A stretch of DNA of 64,000 nucleotides from Streptomyces diacarni (lineage in GTDB: Bacteria > Actinomycetota > Actinomycetes > Streptomycetales > Streptomycetaceae), in assembly GCF_003323715.1 (NCBI RefSeq), contig NZ_QOIN01000026.1, positions 124,001 to 188,000 on the forward strand, read 5' to 3'. The position numbers were made by a program, and so were the translations under genes. Position 1 is the stretch's first letter, and every line of letters begins with the position of its first letter. Positions 51,016 to 59,228 of the stretch are shown one piece after another. Under the pieces are notes generated by a model that made no database searches, was not told the DNA's origin, and worked only from the letters and a program-made list of their open reading frames with translations.

Positions 51016-51666
51016 CTACGCGGCCGTACGGCCGTCCCCGGCGAAGGCGGCCAGCCACGAGGGGAAGCCCGCCAGACCGGGCAGCACCACGTCGGCACCC
51101 TCAGCAGCCAGCTCGGCCGCGCCACACGGCCCGGTGGCGACGGCCACGGAGACCGCACCCGCCATCCGCGCACCCCGCACGTCCCCCACGTGGTCGCCCA
51201 CGTACGCGGAGGCGCCGTGCGCGGTCAGCGCCTCCGCCTTGCCCTCCGCCCACAGGTCGCCGACCAGCACGTCGGGGCACAGGCCCAGGTGTTCCAGGTG
51301 CAGCGCCGCGCTCGGCCGGTACTTGGCCGTGACGACGAGGGTGCGCCCACCGGCGGCCTGGACGGCCTCCAGCGCGGCGCGGGCACCCGGCATGGCGGTG
51401 GTCGGCTCGATGGCGTGATCCGGGTAGAGCCGGCGGTAGCGCTCGGCCATGGCCGGGATCTCCTCCGCGGGGAACCAGTGCGCCATCTCCTGCACCAGCG
51501 GCGGACCGAGCCGGGTGACCACCAGGTCCGCGTCGATGTCCACGCCCGTCTCCTCCGCCAGCCTGCGCCAGGTGGCGTGGATGCCGGGGCGGGAGTCGAT
51601 CAGCGTCATGTCGAGATCGAACCCGACCGTGGGGCCCGGGCCCGAGGACGAAGCGTGCGCAACCAT
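51016..51666 (-). CDS. HAD-family phosphatase
   Basis: 216 residues. HAD motifs: GFDLDMTLIDSRPG (nucleophile Asp 18 and acid/base Asp 20), RTLVVTAKYRPSAALHLEHL (motif II with Thr/Lys) and YVGDHVGDVRGARMAGA (motif IV with acidic pair). The cap domain is helical as in the Gph/PSPase-like subfamily I. Probably a small-molecule phosphatase such as phosphoglycolate phosphatase. ATG 51666; a candidate iron box lies 53 bases upstream. Confidence 0.9.
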   Translation of the reverse strand: MVAHASSSGPGPTVGFDLDMTLIDSRPGIHATWRRLAEETGVDIDADLVVTRLGPPLVQEMAHWFPAEEIPAMAERYRRLYPDHAIEPTTAMPGARAALEAVQAAGGRTLVVTAKYRPSAALHLEHLGLCPDVLVGDLWAEGKAEALTAHGASAYVGDHVGDVRGARMAGAVSVAVATGPCGAAELAAEGADVVLPGLAGFPSWLAAFAGDGRTAA

Positions 51667-51718
51667 GCCGGATATTCTGCCTTGCCCTTCGGCGCGCGCT
51701 GAGGCAGCCTACTGACAC

Positions 51719-51737
51719 TTAGGTCGGCCTTACCCAC
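51719..51737. promoter_or_regulatory. Candidate DmdR1/IdeR iron box
   Basis: TTAGGTCGGCCTTACCCAC matches the IdeR/DtxR consensus TWAGGTWAGSCTWACCTWA at 15 of 19 positions. It lies between the divergent HAD gene and the 30-codon ORF, which starts 44 bases downstream. Confidence 0.4.
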
Positions 51738-51780
51738 CTGCTCCCCGGCGCCGGGGAGCGGACGAGGAGAGAGCGGCGCC

Positions 51781-51873
51781 ATGCCATCCCCACCCCGACC
51801 GTCCGGCCAGGGCATCGGCTACACCGCCGCCGACCGGATCCTGGACGAACTGGAGGCCGACCTCACCGAGTGA
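51781..51873 (+). CDS. 30-residue small protein
   Basis: MPSPPRPSGQGIGYTAADRI then LDELEADLTE. Good Shine-Dalgarno GAGGAGAG ten bases before the ATG, normal Streptomyces codon bias and an amphipathic acidic helix at the end. Followed 25 bases on by the stop of a minus-strand gene. No similarity recognised; could be a small regulatory peptide. The iron box candidate upstream hints at iron control. Confidence 0.5.
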   Translation: MPSPPRPSGQGIGYTAADRILDELEADLTE

Positions 51874-51897
51874 CGGCACCCGCCCCGGCGGGCGCTC

Positions 51898-52995
51898 CTA
51901 CCCGGCCGCCGGGCGGCGGGCGCGCCACACCAGGTAGAGCGCCGTGGCCACCGCCGCCACGCGCAGCGAGACGGGGAAGACGTCCCCCATCGCCTCGCGC
52001 AGGGCGTCACCGCCCTCGGCCAGCGGCTCGCCCCACCGGCCCTCGGTACGGCCCCACAGCCACACACCGGCTCCCACCACGACGAGCCCCGGCATGCCCA
52101 GGGCCGCCCACTTCGCCTCGGTACGGCTCAACTTGGGCGACCACCAGGCGGCCAGCCACCCCGCGGCCAGCGGGATCAGCGAGCCGATGACGGCCCCCGC
52201 CACCAGCAGGACGGCGGCCGCCAACTCGACGAAACCGCCGCGCCGGGCGACGGCCTCGCCCTGGGTGCGCCGACGGCGCCGCCACAGCAGGAGGGCGCCC
52301 AGCCCCGGCGCCACACCGGAACCACCGGGCGCGGGCGCGGCGGCCCGTTCGGCCCCCGGGGCGCCGGGCGCGGCCGCGGGAACGGCCCGCGCGCGGGGGG
52401 CCTGCGGTGTGGCCGGCTCGTCGTCCCCGGGAGGCGGCTTGAGCAGCTCGGGCAACTCGATGCCGCCGACGAAACCGGGCACCGGCTCCCCCGCCGCGAC
52501 GGCGTTGCTGCCTCCCGGTCCGCTGCCGAAGGGGCTGGGGTCGACACGCCACCAGTCGGGATCGCTGTCCTGGTCGCCCAGCTCGTCGAGGCTCGCCAGG
52601 TGCGGGGAGGACGCCCCGAAGGCGGCGCTGGGGGCAGCCGAGCGCTGCCCGGGCACGGAGGGACGCCCGGTGACGGGCACCTCCGGCGCGGCAGGGGCCG
52701 CCGGGGCGGCGTCCGCGGAGGCCGAGGGCGCGGAGGGCGTCGGCGCCGACGTGCCCGTGACCTGCCCGCCACCCGCGGAGGCCACCACGTCCTCGGGGCG
52801 GCCGAGGCGGTCGAGGATCTTCTGGACGGCGGCCTTGGTCACCGCGCCGCCGTCCGCGGCACGCGCCCTGTCGATCTCGCCGCGCAGACCGCCGACGAGC
52901 TTGGCCCGTTCGGCAGCGGTCATGCGTGTGCTGTGAGCCAGGTCCCCGACCCGGCTCAGATAGTCGAACACGAGATGGTCGCTCTCGATCCCCAC
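51898..52995 (-). CDS. Membrane protein with disordered linker
   Basis: 365 residues. N-terminal helical domain (about 1-75, VFDYLSRVGDLAHSTRMTAA, VQKILDRLGRPEDVVAS) resembles the DUF1700-type N terminus of HAAS-domain sensors. A long Ala/Pro/Gly/Ser region (75-225) follows, then four membrane helices (GFVELAAAVLLVAGAVIGSL, LAAGWLAAWW, LGMPGLVVVGAGVWLW, FPVSLRVAAVATALYLVW). The HAAS-like start usually pairs with PadR regulators; none is seen here. GTG 52995 with GGAGA upstream. Confidence 0.75.
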   Translation of the reverse strand: MGIESDHLVFDYLSRVGDLAHSTRMTAAERAKLVGGLRGEIDRARAADGGAVTKAAVQKILDRLGRPEDVVASAGGGQVTGTSAPTPSAPSASADAAPAAPAAPEVPVTGRPSVPGQRSAAPSAAFGASSPHLASLDELGDQDSDPDWWRVDPSPFGSGPGGSNAVAAGEPVPGFVGGIELPELLKPPPGDDEPATPQAPRARAVPAAAPGAPGAERAAAPAPGGSGVAPGLGALLLWRRRRRTQGEAVARRGGFVELAAAVLLVAGAVIGSLIPLAAGWLAAWWSPKLSRTEAKWAALGMPGLVVVGAGVWLWGRTEGRWGEPLAEGGDALREAMGDVFPVSLRVAAVATALYLVWRARRPAAG

Positions 52996-53146
52996 CAAGT
53001 CTCCACAACCCGCTAGCCCTTACCGACCTTGCCCCGACGGTACCGCGCGCCGCGGCCGCGAGGGAGCGCCCGCACGGCGCTCATGAGGCGGCGTCCGCGC
53101 GACGGACCACGGGGAGGTGCGGCCGCGGGCCGCTACCGTGGGTGGG

Positions 53147-55753
53147 ATGAGCAGTGAGCAGACCGGGGCGTCTCCCTCCCGGCCGGACGCCTCCCAGCCG
53201 CCCGGCCCCCGCACCCTGGCTGAGGACCTGCGGTCCCGGGACGACGCCGCGCTGTCGGCCCTCCTGCGGGCGCGCCCCGACCTCCTCTCCCCCGTCCCCG
53301 GCGACCTCACCCAGCTCGCCACCCGTGCCGGCACCCGCGCGTCGGTCGTACGGGCCCTGGAGCGGCTCGACCGGTTCGCTCTCCAGACGGCCGAGGCCCT
53401 GGCCGTCGCCCCGGAGGGACCCGCGGGAAGCCCCGGAGCAGGGCCCGCGGGCACCGCGACGACAGAGGAACTCCTCTCCGCGCTGCTCCCCGGCGACGAG
53501 GCGGCGGCGCGGCTGCCGCACGCGCTCGCCGAACTGCGGGCACGTGCCCTGGTGTGGGGGCCGCCCCGGCGGCCGCGGCTGGTGCGCACGGCACGGGAGC
53601 TGCTGACGTCGCCCTCCCCGACCGGGCTGGGCCCCACGCTCGCCGAGGCGGTGGCGGCGGCGGGCTCAGCGAAGCCGTCGCCGTCCCGCCTCCAAGAGGC
53701 GCTGGCGCACGCCGGGCTGCCCGCGACGCACGATCCGGTGAGCGCGCTGAGCGCCCTCGCTGCGCTGTTCGGCGATCCCGAGCGGATGTCCGCGCTGCTG
53801 GCACGGGCACCGGAGGGGGCCGAATCCGTGCTGCGGAAGCTGGAGTGGGGGCCGCCGTACGGCGCCGTCGACCTGACGGCGCCACCGCCGCCGGTCTGCT
53901 GGCTGCTGGAGCGGGCGCTGCTGATCCCCACCGGCGCCGACCAGCCAGGCGGCACCGGGACCGCCGCCGGCAGCGTCGTCCTGCCGCGCGAGGTGGCGCT
54001 GCACCTGCGCGGGGGCCGGGCGCACCGGGAGCTGGAGCCGACGGCCCCGCCGGTCGCGGTCGCGCGCTCGCACGCGACAGGAACAGTCGACGGGACGGCG
54101 GCGGGCCAGGCGATGACGGCGCTGACGACCGTCGAGGAACTGCTGTCGTCGTGGGAGACCGAACCACCGCCGGTACTGCGCGCGGGCGGCCTCGGCGTGC
54201 GCGACCTCAAGCGGACCGCCGTCGCCCTCGACGTGCCCGAGCCGGCCGCCGCCTTCTGGATCGAACTCGCCTACGCGGCCGGCCTGGTCGCCTCCGACGG
54301 AGAGGTCGACGAGGCCTACGCCCCCACCCCCGCCTACGACGAGTGGCTCCGCGCCGCACCCGCCGAACGCTGGGCACGGCTGGTGACGGCCTGGTACCGG
54401 GCGACGCGGGTGGCGGGCCTGGTCGGCGAGCGCGACGCGCGGGACGCCCGCAAGCGCGCGCTCGCCCCGCTGGGCCCCGGCCTCGACCGCAGCCCGGCAC
54501 CGGAGGTGCGGCACCGGGCCCTCGCCCTCCTCGCCGCACTCGACGCCGGCTCGGTACCCGACCGCGCGGCGCTGCGCGAGCGGCTGCGCTGGGAACGGCC
54601 GCTCCAGGGCGTACGGGCGGGCCGCGCCGCCGCCGACGGGTCCGACGAGGAGAGCGCAGGACCCGACCTGCCCACCCGCCTGATGGACTGGGCCCTCGAC
54701 GAGGCCGAGTCGCTGGGCGTCACCGGCCGAGGCGCGCTCGCCTCCTTCGTGCGCCCCCTGGTGGAGGCCGCCGCCCGGGGGGAGGCCGCACCCGGCGAGC
54801 CGCCCGCCGAGGCCACCCTCACCGCGGTCGCCGACGCGCTGACCCCCCACCTTCCCGAACCACTGAGCGAGGTACTGCTCCAAGCCGACCTGACGGCCGT
54901 CGCCCCAGGCCCGCTGGAGCGCGAACTCGGCGCCTTCCTCGGCGTCCTGGCCGACGTCGAGTCCAAGGGCGGCGCCACCGTCTACCGCTTCACCCCAGAC
55001 TCGGTACGCCGCGCCCTCGACGCCGGCCGCACCGCCGCCGACCTGCACGCCTTCCTCGCCGCCCACTCCAGCACCCCGGTGCCGCAACCGTTGACGTACC
55101 TGATCGACGACGTGGCCCGCAAGCACGGCCAGGTGCGGGTCGGCGCCGCCTCCTCCTACGTGCGCTGCGACGACGACACGCTGCTCGCCGAGATCCTCGC
55201 CGACCGCCGCGCGGCACCGCTGCGGCTGCGCCTGCTGGCCCCCACGGTGCTCGCCTCCCAGGCCCCGCCCGACCAGCTCCTCGCCCGACTGCGCGAGATG
55301 GGCCACGCGCCCGCCGCCGAGTCGGCGGAGGGCGACGTCCTGCTGTCCCGCGCCGACGCGCGCCGCACACCGCCGCGCACGCCACCCGAGCCGGTCCCGG
55401 ACGGCCCGCCCGCGCCGGACGCCACTCTGCTCGCCGCCGCCGTGCGCGCCATCCGCGCCGGCGACCACGCCGCCACCCTCCCCCACAAGCCCACCGCCCC
55501 CGCCGCCCCGCCACCCGGCGGCGGCCTCCCCCGCACCGTCATGGCCGAGACGCTGGCCATCATGCAGTCCGCGACCCTCACCGGCACCCCGGTGTGGATC
55601 GGCTACGTCAACGCGGACGGCGCCGCCTCCCAGCGCGTCATCGCCCCCGTCAAGGTCGAGGGCGGCTTCGTGACGGCCTACGACCACACCGCCGACGAGG
55701 TCCGCACCTACCCCCTGCACCGGATCACGGGGGTGGCGGAGGTGGAGGGCTGA
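53147..55753 (+). CDS. Helicase-associated protein with C-terminal WYL-like domain
   Basis: 868 residues, leaderless ATG 53147 after TACCGT. N-terminal region ALSALLRARPDLLSPVPGDL and VVRALERLDRFALQTAEALA form winged-helix-like repeats; the middle (350-700) is helical; SSTPVPQPLTYLIDDVARKH and VRVGAASSYVRCDDDTLLAE (about 650-690) are the helicase-C-3/XPB-associated signature. The end is WYL-like: GTPVWIGYVNADGAASQRVI, TAYDHTADEVRTYPLHRITG. It lacks Walker motifs, so it is a partner rather than a helicase; the XPB gene is 350 bases downstream in the same direction. Likely assists XPB in DNA repair or transcription restart. Confidence 0.85.
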   Translation: MSSEQTGASPSRPDASQPPGPRTLAEDLRSRDDAALSALLRARPDLLSPVPGDLTQLATRAGTRASVVRALERLDRFALQTAEALAVAPEGPAGSPGAGPAGTATTEELLSALLPGDEAAARLPHALAELRARALVWGPPRRPRLVRTARELLTSPSPTGLGPTLAEAVAAAGSAKPSPSRLQEALAHAGLPATHDPVSALSALAALFGDPERMSALLARAPEGAESVLRKLEWGPPYGAVDLTAPPPPVCWLLERALLIPTGADQPGGTGTAAGSVVLPREVALHLRGGRAHRELEPTAPPVAVARSHATGTVDGTAAGQAMTALTTVEELLSSWETEPPPVLRAGGLGVRDLKRTAVALDVPEPAAAFWIELAYAAGLVASDGEVDEAYAPTPAYDEWLRAAPAERWARLVTAWYRATRVAGLVGERDARDARKRALAPLGPGLDRSPAPEVRHRALALLAALDAGSVPDRAALRERLRWERPLQGVRAGRAAADGSDEESAGPDLPTRLMDWALDEAESLGVTGRGALASFVRPLVEAAARGEAAPGEPPAEATLTAVADALTPHLPEPLSEVLLQADLTAVAPGPLERELGAFLGVLADVESKGGATVYRFTPDSVRRALDAGRTAADLHAFLAAHSSTPVPQPLTYLIDDVARKHGQVRVGAASSYVRCDDDTLLAEILADRRAAPLRLRLLAPTVLASQAPPDQLLARLREMGHAPAAESAEGDVLLSRADARRTPPRTPPEPVPDGPPAPDATLLAAAVRAIRAGDHAATLPHKPTAPAAPPPGGGLPRTVMAETLAIMQSATLTGTPVWIGYVNADGAASQRVIAPVKVEGGFVTAYDHTADEVRTYPLHRITGVAEVEG

Positions 55754-55756
55754 GCC

Positions 55757-55917
55757 GTGCGCACGCGACGGCTCCCACGTCCGCTACGGCGACCGGTGTC
55801 GTCCCCGTACGCGGCGGATGCGGCGGCAAGAACCTCGAAGGCCCCGTCCTCTCGTTCCCCGCCGCGGCGTTCGCGGAGTTCGTCACCGGCCTCAAGGCCG
55901 GACAGCTTCCCGCCTGA
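55757..55917 (+). pseudogene. DUF397 relic between helicase genes
   Basis: Frame ending 55917 reads GVVPVRGGCGGKNLEGPVLS FPAAAFAEFVTGLKAGQLPA, matching the C-terminal half of DUF397 (VAVRDSK..GPVLxFxPxAWxxF). The N-terminal WxKSSYS half is absent and no start codon precedes it, so it is a decayed copy inserted between the two helicase genes. Confidence 0.65.
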
Positions 55918-55983
55918 CCACGGAGGGCGCCGTCACTTCACCTGTGCGTGACCGCGGCAGTGCGGTTCCCTCGTCACTACGCT

Positions 55984-56032
55984 CCGAGGGGGCGACGCCC
56001 CCTCGGCGGGGCGGCGTGGCGCACACCACGCC
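55984..56032. terminator. Two tandem perfect hairpins upstream of XPB
   Basis: 55984-55993 with 55997-56006 (10 bp, GAC loop) and 56013-56019 with 56026-56032 (7 bp, CGCACA loop). They may separate the XPB transcript from the upstream gene, or be part of a dispersed repeat. Confidence 0.6.
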
Positions 56033-56107
56033 ACGCACCCGCGCCGGTGCGGCACACTGGACGTTTGGTCCCTGTCGGGAACTCATCCGAACGTCGGAAG
56101 GTGACGC

Positions 56108-57820
56108 GTGAACGGCGGCCCCCTGATCGTCCAGTCGGACAAGACCCTCCTCCTCGAAGTCGATCACGAGCAGGCCGACGCCTGCCGGCGGGCCATCGCG
56201 CCGTTCGCGGAGCTGGAGCGGGCGCCGGAGCACATCCACACCTACCGGGTGACGCCGCTGGGCCTGTGGAACGCGCGGGCCGCCGGGCACGACGCGGAGC
56301 AGGTCGTGGACGCGCTGGTGGAGTACGCGCGGTATCCGGTGCCGCACGCGCTGCTCGTGGACATCGCCGAGACGATGGCCCGCTACGGGCGGCTCTCCCT
56401 CAACAAGCACCCCACGCACGGTCTTGTGCTGGTGACCAGCGACCGTCCCGTGCTGGAGGAGGTGCTGCGCTCGAAGAAGATCCAGCCCCTGGTGGGGGAG
56501 CGGGTCGATCCGGACACCGTGGTGGTGCACCCCTCCGAGCGCGGTCAGATCAAACAGGTGCTGCTGAAGCTGGGCTGGCCGGCGGAGGACCTGGCCGGGT
56601 ACGTGGACGGCGAGGCGCACCGGATCGACCTGGACGAGGGCTCGGGCCCCGAGGGCGGGGGCTGGTCGCTGCGGCCCTACCAGCAGCAGGCCGTCGAGGG
56701 GTTCTGGCACGGCGGCTCCGGCGTCGTCGTGCTGCCGTGCGGGGCAGGCAAGACGCTGGTCGGCGCCGGTGCGATGGCCAAGGCGCAGGCGACGACGCTG
56801 ATCCTGGTCACCAACACCGTCTCGGCCCGCCAGTGGAAGTCCGAGCTGATGCGCCGCACCTCGCTGACCGAGGAGGAGATCGGCGAGTACAGCGGGACGA
56901 AGAAGGAGATCCGCCCCGTCACGATCGCCACCTACCAGGTGATCACCACGAAGCGGAAGGGCGTCTACCCGCACCTGGAACTGTTCGACTCCCGCGACTG
57001 GGGCCTGATCGTCTACGACGAGGTGCACCTGCTGCCCGCGCCGGTGTTCAAGTTCACCGCCGACCTCCAGGCGCGCCGCCGCCTCGGGCTGACCGCCACG
57101 CTGGTACGGGAGGACGGGCGCGAGTCGGACGTGTTCTCCCTGATCGGCCCCAAGCGGTTCGACGCCCCGTGGAAGGAGATCGAGAACCAGGGCTACATCG
57201 CCCCCGCCGACTGCGTGGAGGTCCGCGTCTCGCTCACCGACTCCGAGCGGCTGGCCTACGCCACGGCCGAGCAGGAGGAGAAGTACCGCTTCTGCGCGAC
57301 CACCGACAGCAAGCGGAAGGTCACCGAGGCGCTGGTGCGGCGCCACGCGGGCGAGCAGACGCTGGTGATCGGCCAGTACATCGACCAGCTCGACGAACTG
57401 GGCGAGCACCTGGACGCGCCCGTCATCAAGGGCGACACCAGCAACGCGCAGCGCGAGAAGCTGTTCGACGCCTTCCGCACCGGCGAGCTGACCTGCCTGG
57501 TCGTCTCCAAGGTCGCCAACTTCTCCGTCGACCTGCCCGAGGCCACCGTCGCCATCCAGGTCTCCGGCACGTTCGGCTCCCGCCAGGAGGAGGCCCAGCG
57601 GCTGGGCCGCGTGCTGCGCCCCAAGGCGGACGGGCACGAGGCGCGCTTCTACTCCGTCGTCGCGCGCGACACCATCGACCAGGACTTCGCCGCGCACCGC
57701 CAGCGCTTCCTGGCCGAGCAAGGCTACGCCTACCGGATCGTGGACTCCGTCGACCTGCTGAGCGAGTCGCCGCAGCAGCAGGGCGGCACCGCCAGGAATC
57801 CCGACCCCGACGAGGTCTGA
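56108..57820 (+). CDS. XPB-type DNA repair helicase
   Basis: 570 residues, SF2 helicase of the bacterial/archaeal XPB group. N-terminal damage-recognition-like domain (1-170). Walker A GVVVLPCGAGKTLVGAGAMA (about 215), DEVH box VYDEVHLLPAPVFKFTADLQ (about 308), motif III GLTATLVREDGRESDVFSLI with the XPB-specific RED motif, motifs V/VI (LVVSKVANFSVDLPEATVAI, EEAQRLGRVLRPKADGHEAR). It unwinds or pumps DNA at damage sites with ATP. GTG 56108 with GGAAGGTGAC upstream. The upstream helicase-associated gene and this one probably act together. Confidence 0.93.
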   Translation: MNGGPLIVQSDKTLLLEVDHEQADACRRAIAPFAELERAPEHIHTYRVTPLGLWNARAAGHDAEQVVDALVEYARYPVPHALLVDIAETMARYGRLSLNKHPTHGLVLVTSDRPVLEEVLRSKKIQPLVGERVDPDTVVVHPSERGQIKQVLLKLGWPAEDLAGYVDGEAHRIDLDEGSGPEGGGWSLRPYQQQAVEGFWHGGSGVVVLPCGAGKTLVGAGAMAKAQATTLILVTNTVSARQWKSELMRRTSLTEEEIGEYSGTKKEIRPVTIATYQVITTKRKGVYPHLELFDSRDWGLIVYDEVHLLPAPVFKFTADLQARRRLGLTATLVREDGRESDVFSLIGPKRFDAPWKEIENQGYIAPADCVEVRVSLTDSERLAYATAEQEEKYRFCATTDSKRKVTEALVRRHAGEQTLVIGQYIDQLDELGEHLDAPVIKGDTSNAQREKLFDAFRTGELTCLVVSKVANFSVDLPEATVAIQVSGTFGSRQEEAQRLGRVLRPKADGHEARFYSVVARDTIDQDFAAHRQRFLAEQGYAYRIVDSVDLLSESPQQQGGTARNPDPDEV

Positions 57821-57869
57821 TCCCCCTGCCCCGGGGGCACGGGCGGACCGCGGCCGCCCCGTGCCGCCC

Positions 57870-57900
57870 GTCCCCGGAGGGCTACCGTCCCTCCGGGGAC
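57870..57900. terminator. 12-bp hairpin overlapping the ligase-like stop
   Basis: GTCCCCGGAGGG (57870-57881) pairs perfectly with CCCTCCGGGGAC (57889-57900). The right arm encodes the last codons (SPEGR) of the minus-strand ligase-like gene, so the terminator is partly coding. Convergent with XPB. Confidence 0.7.
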
Positions 57901-59228
57901 GCCTCTTTCGGGGGTTGCATGGCGACCCGGCCGTCCGGGCTGATCGTCGCCGTCTCCCCGGTGCGCAGCCAGCCCTCGTGCAGCGGCGTCGGATGCCCGG
58001 TGTCCTCGACTGTGTCCTCGACGTACGAAGCGGTGATCCACGGGCCGCGGAGCTGCAGCTCGCCCTGGGACTCGCCGTCCCAGGGCAGCGGCGCCAGGTC
58101 GGGGCCCAGGACGCCGTACTCGACGGAGGCGGGGAAGCGGTAGCGGCCCGCCTCGTCGGCACCGCCGCCCTCGGCCCGCGCCACGCACGCCGGGGACAGC
58201 GTCTCGGGCGCGCCCCAGGCCGCCGCGGTGCTGATGCCGTGCCGCCAGCCCAGCTCCTGGGCCAGCAGCGGCCCGCCGGGGTCCTCTCCCGGGCCGCCCA
58301 CGACGACGGCCTCCCGCAGCGAGGAGAGGTCGCGGGGGCGCGTCGCGAGCTCCTCCAGCAGACCGTCCCAGGTGGCGGGGTCGGCGACGGCCAGCGTGGG
58401 CCGCTCCCGCTCGGACATCTCCGCCAGCGGCGCGGGCTGGTCGTAGATGCCGGGCAGCAGCAGTGAGGCGCCGCCCGCGAAGGCCGCGTAGGGCAGGCCC
58501 CAGGCGAGCATGCGCGACATGGGCACGACGGGCAGGACGAGGTCGCTCACCCCGATGCCGTACGCCTGCGGGGTCTGCGCCTGGAGGGCGTGCAGGTAGA
58601 GCGCGCGGTGGCTGTAGGCGACGCCGCGGGGGGCGGCGTGAGCCGAGGTGGTGTGGCACAGGACCGCGGCGTCGCGTTCGTCGATCTCGGGCCAGTCGTA
58701 GCGCTTGCGGCGGTCGTCGATCAGCAGCTCGTAGTCGTGGACCTCGGCGCTGTAGGCGGTGCCGGGGACGACGGCGGCGCTCTCGCTGCCGCCCGCGACG
58801 ATCACGTGCCGCAGATGCGTGAGGCGGGGCAGCACGGAGGCGAGCGGGGCGAGCCCCGCCGGATCGGTGAGCAGCACCCGCGCCCCGCCGAGCCGGGCCG
58901 CCGCCACCAGCTGGTCGGCCGGCAGCCACGGGTCGAGGGTGTGGAGGACCGCGCCCATGGAGGGCACCGCGAGGTAGGCCTCCATGTGGTCGGCCGTGTT
59001 GGCCATGAGGGTGGCCACCGGGTCGCCGGGCTCGACGCCGAACTCGTCGTGCAGCGCCCCGGCGAGCTGTATGGCGCGGACACCCGCCTCCAGGAACGTA
59101 CGGCGGTCCGGTTCAGCTCCGCCCGCCGTCCCCGCCCACGTCGTGATCCGGGACGTCCCGTGCGCGAGCGCCCCGTGCACCAGGAGCCGGGTCACGGTCA
59201 GCGGAATGTCCTGCATCGTGCTTCGCAC
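57882..59228 (-). CDS. Truncated acyl-CoA-synthetase-like protein (likely pseudoenzyme)
   Basis: 448 residues. N terminus MRSTMQDIPLTVTRLLVHGA is that of long-chain acyl-CoA ligases, but the AMP-binding P-loop (normally TSGTTGxPKG) reads CHTTSAHAAPRGVAYSHRAL with no Lys, and PMFH is replaced by PMSRMLAWGLPYAA. The adenylation fold runs to GWLRTGETATISPDGRVAMQ and stops; the ~110-residue C-terminal domain with the catalytic Lys is absent. Such a protein cannot be expected to form acyl-adenylates. Expressed-looking: GAGGAGG five bases before GTG 59228. Could be a regulatory or binding relic; overlaps the GT87 gene by 116 bases. Confidence 0.75.
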   Translation of the reverse strand: MRSTMQDIPLTVTRLLVHGALAHGTSRITTWAGTAGGAEPDRRTFLEAGVRAIQLAGALHDEFGVEPGDPVATLMANTADHMEAYLAVPSMGAVLHTLDPWLPADQLVAAARLGGARVLLTDPAGLAPLASVLPRLTHLRHVIVAGGSESAAVVPGTAYSAEVHDYELLIDDRRKRYDWPEIDERDAAVLCHTTSAHAAPRGVAYSHRALYLHALQAQTPQAYGIGVSDLVLPVVPMSRMLAWGLPYAAFAGGASLLLPGIYDQPAPLAEMSERERPTLAVADPATWDGLLEELATRPRDLSSLREAVVVGGPGEDPGGPLLAQELGWRHGISTAAAWGAPETLSPACVARAEGGGADEAGRYRFPASVEYGVLGPDLAPLPWDGESQGELQLRGPWITASYVEDTVEDTGHPTPLHEGWLRTGETATISPDGRVAMQPPKEASPEGR

